Shown in pieces: positions 60,321 through 64,000 of a stretch of DNA of 64,000 bases. The notes under the pieces were generated by a model, which saw only the letters and a list, made by a program, of their open reading frames with translations, did not search any database and was not told the origin of the DNA. Where the stretch lies: assembly GCA_914767715.1 (NCBI GenBank), contig OU612066.1, forward strand, positions 6,205,001-6,269,000, in the 5' to 3' direction. Source of the DNA: Membranipora membranacea (Eukaryota; Bryozoa; Gymnolaemata; Cheilostomatida; Membraniporidae). The first letter of the stretch is position 1. Each line of letters starts with the position of its first letter. The position numbers and the translations under genes were made by a program.

Positions 60321-61089
60321 GATTTTTGAATAAAGCAAACTGAGGCAGGGTTAAGCTATTGAAATTTGACAAATTGTTAAGTTAATCAGGAATAAGAACT
60401 TTTGTTTAATTATGTGTTTTTTAAAAATTTTTCAGCTAATTCATTTTCAATTGTGTGTGCATAAAAATAGATCTTGCATATTCCACTGTAAAAATATATC
60501 GGGAATTGTGTGTGCATGTCTAAAGAGAAGACAACTATAGATTATAATAAAGAACAACTTGACTAGATGGCTTGAAGAAAAGGGTGAAGCAGGGTATACA
60601 GATCAGGCAGTCAGAATCGAGCACAGCAGTGCAATGAAAGGATAATACATTTACTTTTTGTCACTCTCGCTTAATGTTGTTGAACTCATAGTGAATTGAT
60701 ATTGTGCCTATGACGTCTAATTTTGACTGGAAAGAATTTTTGGTGTGGCAGAATTTCTTCAATCAACTAACGAATGTTGTGAAGAAGCTCATGTGTTCAC
60801 TATGAATATTTCATCATCTTACAGCTCCACTGGCAGAAAGAGGCAGTTTTCTCCCATTCAAGTAGATATTCTCAGTAAATGCTCAACGCTTAATTCCCCA
60901 CCTGCTGGTAATGATAAAATTAGAGATCTTATCCTATCTCAAAACATGCTATTAGGATAGGAAGGTTGGACTGTTTTAAAAGCACCACATAAAACTAATA
61001 ATGTACATCAAGGCAACATATGGTGTTAAGAGTGGTATCCTACACAAGTTAAGATCTCTGAAATTTTTATTGCCAAAAGATGTATCAAA

Positions 61090-61161
61090 GGGGGTATAGC
61101 TCAGTGGTAGAGCAATCGGCTGCAGTCCGATAGGCCCTGGGTTCAACTCCCAGTGCCCCCT
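61090..61161 (+). tRNA. tRNA-Cys (GCA), copy 3
   Basis: Identical 72-nt sequence to copies 1 and 2, with all stems intact and anticodon GCA. A TTTT terminator lies at 61163-61166. It is the inverted-duplication partner of copy 2. Confidence 0.95.
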
Positions 61162-61337
61162 CTTTTGATCCAAATAGCAATCTACATGCATGTATGTTTA
61201 CATCACTATAAGCTGTCTCCAAATCCATGCAGACCTTTCTGAATGGTTAAGAATGGAGAGCCTGAAAGTAATTTTAATACCTCAGAGGAGAAAAATTTAC
61301 CTAGAGTTTAGTTCAGCCAGTCTGGTGTTGACTTAAT

Positions 61338-61482
61338 GTTAGCTAGCACAACAAGGGTGGGTAAATGTTAGCTAGCACAACGAGGGTGGGTAAATGTTAG
61401 CTAGCACAACGAGGGTGGGTAAATGTTAGCTAGCACAACGAGGGTGGGTAAATGTTAGCTAGCACAACGAGGGTGGGTAAAT
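61338..61482 (+). repeat. 29-bp tandem array, 5 units
   Basis: Units start at 61338, 61367, 61396, 61425 and 61454, each opening GTTAGCTAGCACAAC and containing GAGGGTGGGTAAAT. The last four units are identical. The left arm has a single diverged unit (around 6480-6560), so the array expanded after the duplication. Related blocks occur near 32160-32300, 33060-33180 and 35380-35480. Confidence 0.9.
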
Positions 61483-61502
61483 GTTAGCAGCCTTAAACTT
61501 AA

Positions 61503-61867
61503 AGGGCAACCAAGGTTTCAAACATGTTCTCATTGATTGATAGCAGATTGTACCTTCTGCATATAGGGAAAAAGACCGAATCTAATTCGGATGATTATTC
61601 ATTGTTATTGGGAAACATTTTATCTATCAGGTACTCAAACTCAGCTAAAATAGAATACCACAGAGCAGTTTCCTGTTCCTGTTATTATTTAGCCTGTACT
61701 CTATCATCATTACAGCAATGTCGTGGAACCTCCCCTAAATTGAAGTGTTACCCAGCTTAGAGTCAGCAACTACTTTGAATTTTGCGTCGCGTAATGCACA
61801 AAGCTGATGCTGCCTAGCACATAATTCACTACCCATTAACGCATCGCTGCGAAACCTTGGTTGCCCT
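61503..61867 (-). mobile_element. TTAA inverted-repeat element (family M), copy 3
   Basis: 365 bp with the same 17-bp ends, flanked by TTAA (61499-61502, 61868-61871), in reverse orientation to copies 1 and 2. The left duplication arm near 6470-6480 (GAAATAGCCAAATTTAAG) lacks it. Confidence 0.92.
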
Positions 61868-62583
61868 TTAACTATTTCCAGTATGTGCAAAATTGCGATC
61901 TTTTCCTCCCCCTTCTCCCGAATATTCTACTGCTCTACGGTATGTCGATGGTACAAAGCTGTTTACGATCATCCTTCTGTACCTCTATTATATAAACTAC
62001 ACCTCCTCCTGAGCTAATGGAAACCGGTGCTTACTAAACGTATGGTACTCTTTGAAACCAGCTCCAGGTAAGGATGAAGCTCTCATTCAATTAAATCATC
62101 CGATGAAATATATTTATGTCCTTGACCTTGATTCAAAAAGAAATGAGAGCACATCAAGCTTGTAGTATTTGAGCTCAAATTCAATTTAATCCATAAGTTT
62201 AATACCGAATAGGGACTAGATTTTTGGATTCATGCTTTTGTGTACCTTATTCTTATTGCTGTAGCCATAAGCATCATCAAATTGGTTGCAATTTATTTTA
62301 GTCTGTAAAATAACTTTGAAAGCTGCCATCTGTTCCAATCAAGTTGTCCTCTCTTACCTTTATGGAGAACAACTCCCAACTTCAATTGCACAATATTGAC
62401 GACAGCCACAAATTTAGGGAGTTTCTTCCCTAACACCTACCTAATCAATACCTCATTGTCTAGTTGGAGAAAGATTTTAGTAATGTAGACAGTATGTTCA
62501 ATAATAACATGATAAGTAAGATGAAAATGTTGTTTTGATCTCAAAGTTTTTTGGCTAAAGTAGATGAGGTTTCAGATTAAAAC

Positions 62584-62655
62584 AGGGCGCACTGGGAGTT
62601 GAACCCAGGGCCTATCGGACTGCAGCCGATTGCTCTACCACTGAGCTACACCCCA
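62584..62655 (-). pseudogene. tRNA-Cys copy 4, probably decayed
   Basis: D, anticodon (GCA) and T arms are as in the other copies, and TTTT follows. The acceptor stem is damaged: it starts TGGGGTG and ends TGCGCCC, leaving mismatches at pairs 1 and 4. It is the partner of copy 1 in the inverted duplication. Confidence 0.75.
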
Positions 62656-63364
62656 TTTTATACATATATTGGCAGATAACTGTTTGACAGTTTGAATTAG
62701 GGTAGGTACAACACTTCACACCATCTGTTGACTGTTGACTAAATTCCTCGTATATCAGTTCTGCCGTCAAAGCCTAATAGTTTACTATGATATAGTATAT
62801 TATGATATAAGATATCATCTCTATTGATCATAACCAGCAGGGGTTGAAAAAATGTTTAGCATTTATCCAGAAGCTCTACTACAATGGGAAAAAATATTGT
62901 CACTCACTACAATTAATTGGTGTGGTGGATCAAATTATGCTTTCGTTGTACTCCTTGGTTGTACCTATTTTGAATTCATTTGACCGTGTTGTCTGTATTT
63001 AGTGCGCTGGTAATAGGAGTTTCTAATTTGGTTGTGGTCTCATAGAGCCAACTGCACTGAGCAGTGGGCTTAAGTTAGGGTAGTTTTTTTCCTATTTTTA
63101 AAGGGTGTTTCCATTATATTATGGATAGACCATGATTTTTTGAGAGTGACAAGGTAACTCTACTGCTATATTCTATAATTGTGACCATACTGAGAACGCT
63201 CTCTGGAAGAGCAGCCATATTCTTTACTGAGGTGTACTTTTATGAGGAGACTACGTAATGTTGCTCACTGAGTATCAAAGTCAGTACTAAAAGATATATA
63301 AATATATAAAACTCACATCACTTGTTTAGGGATGAGTTAATTACTTTACTCTATCTAGAAACGT

Positions 63365-64000
63365 ATTTATCAGACAGGTCTCTCAAACCATGAAGGTCAA
63401 TGGCATTTTATCTGATGGGAATCAAATCAAATCTTTATTGCTTTTATCAATAATCTCACTTCTTTAGAAAACTGTTATCTGTTTGCCGATGGCTGCCTCA
63501 TGATAGCCAGTGGCAGTCACCCAACCATATCCATTAAAAATATTGAACATTCACTAGCCTTAGCCTGACTGATACAATTGTATAAATTGACACTCAATGC
63601 ATCCAAGACAGATGCTATGACTGTCTCTAATTCCGATAACACAGACTTTCCCAAACTAAATTTTGTCCTTTAAACAGTCAGACAAATTAAAATATTTAGG
63701 AGTAATTTTAGATAAAAATTTTAAATCCCATGTCAAAAAGATTAAACAAAAGCTCAACTCAATCAGAGCAAATTTTGAGAGAAATAGTAAGTTTTTTGAA
63801 TGAATCCTTAGCTGCTGTCTGGTACAAAGGGTTAATAGGACCAAGTCTCAAATATTGTGCACCGCTACTTTATTACTCTAATGAATATATTAAAAAAGAC
63901 ATCCTAACAATTGAGAACCGTTGTTTGAAAATTCTATATCGGCCAAAAGTTGAGACAAGGCCGAGGCACAATATTCAATTTATCACCAAGCGATACCATT
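63365..64000 (+). mobile_element. Second copy of the CR1/jockey-like LINE (runs off window)
   Basis: Plus-strand sequence homologous to the minus strand of 20190-19500: it encodes TMKVNG-like, ENCYLFADD-like (frame broken), NASKTDAMTVSNS and KYLGVILDKNFKSH. Compared with the 19-20 kb copy, about 40 bp covering the VPQGSVLGP motif is deleted near 63420. It continues to the window edge. Confidence 0.85.

Larger units (their letters stand above)
60588..63345. repeat. Right arm of large inverted segmental duplication
   Basis: Reverse counterpart of 4632-9062. From left to right it carries the tRNA-Cys unit in plus orientation (60660-61200), a 29-bp tandem array, a TTAA element, single-copy spacer, and a tRNA-Cys unit in minus orientation (62570-63345). 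It lacks the 364-bp and the palindromic elements found in the left arm. Confidence 0.85.

Noticed and set aside
60976-61191. 71-codon minus-strand frame, similar to one at 7081-7296
   Set aside because: Both overlie tRNA-Cys genes; the similarity comes from the duplicated tRNA, not from a protein.
5299-62655. tRNA-Cys copies as SINE heads
   Set aside because: Three have full cloverleaves with terminators. The homology extends through unrelated spacer, consistent with segmental duplication rather than retroposition.

Overview
The window is nuclear DNA from an animal, most likely an invertebrate. It is AT-rich and carries GT-AG introns of about 60 bp to 1.5 kb, a syntaxin-18 gene, a microsomal cytochrome P450, extracellular EGF and beta-propeller-like exons, Ig-like membrane receptors, Pol III tRNA-Cys genes, and a dense mix of LINEs, tRNA-derived SINEs and short inverted-repeat DNA transposons. 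Nothing bacterial or organellar was seen. The phylum cannot be fixed from the sequence.

Host genes, left to right. (1) The 5' end of a syntaxin-18-like gene (minus, 52-731, leaving the window at the left edge). (2) An intronless Ig-like type I receptor (minus, 3028-3795). (3) A two-exon small membrane protein (plus, 11614-12383). (4) An eight-exon cytochrome P450 (minus, 25626-29647). (5) Exons of an unrecognised, probably secreted or propeller-like protein, possibly a decaying gene (plus, 32326-36230). (6) A fourteen-exon, 857-residue protein with a membrane segment near each end and an NHL-like/Cys-rich/EGF ectodomain (minus, 38502-48157). All 14 exons join in frame. (7) A second intronless Ig-like receptor paralogous to gene 2 (plus, 54141-54905).

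Duplication architecture. A segment at about 4.63-9.06 kb, holding two oppositely oriented tRNA-Cys units, is repeated in inverted orientation at about 60.59-63.35 kb with two more units. A separate direct tandem duplication covers about 49.57-51.34 and 51.54-53.73 kb. These paralogous copies act as natural before/after comparisons. They give empty sites for a 1379-bp perfect-ended palindromic TTAA element (7591-8969), a 364-bp element with 9-bp target duplications, and two members of a TTAA/AGGGCAACC inverted-repeat family.

Mobile DNA. There is a Tx1/L1-like LINE split by a hAT element (12.5-16.65 kb), a CR1/jockey-like LINE with a second partial copy at the right edge, other LINE fragments, three copies of one tRNA-derived SINE, a hAT-type 1039-bp element filled with CAAGT repeats, and two hAT-type elements carrying a tRNA-Met-like sequence. 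A tRNA-derived element at 21.3-21.75 kb has its D-arm expanded into a 24-unit 15-bp minisatellite.

The most promising candidates for new biology are three. The Ig-like receptor pair has six conserved ectodomain cysteines, but its transmembrane segment and C-terminal -Y-E-(V/L) end are better conserved than the ectodomain. The double-membrane-anchored NHL/EGF protein has introns holding tandem copies of its own splice-donor regions. The palindromic TTAA element would be transcribed as a hairpin of about 660 bp.
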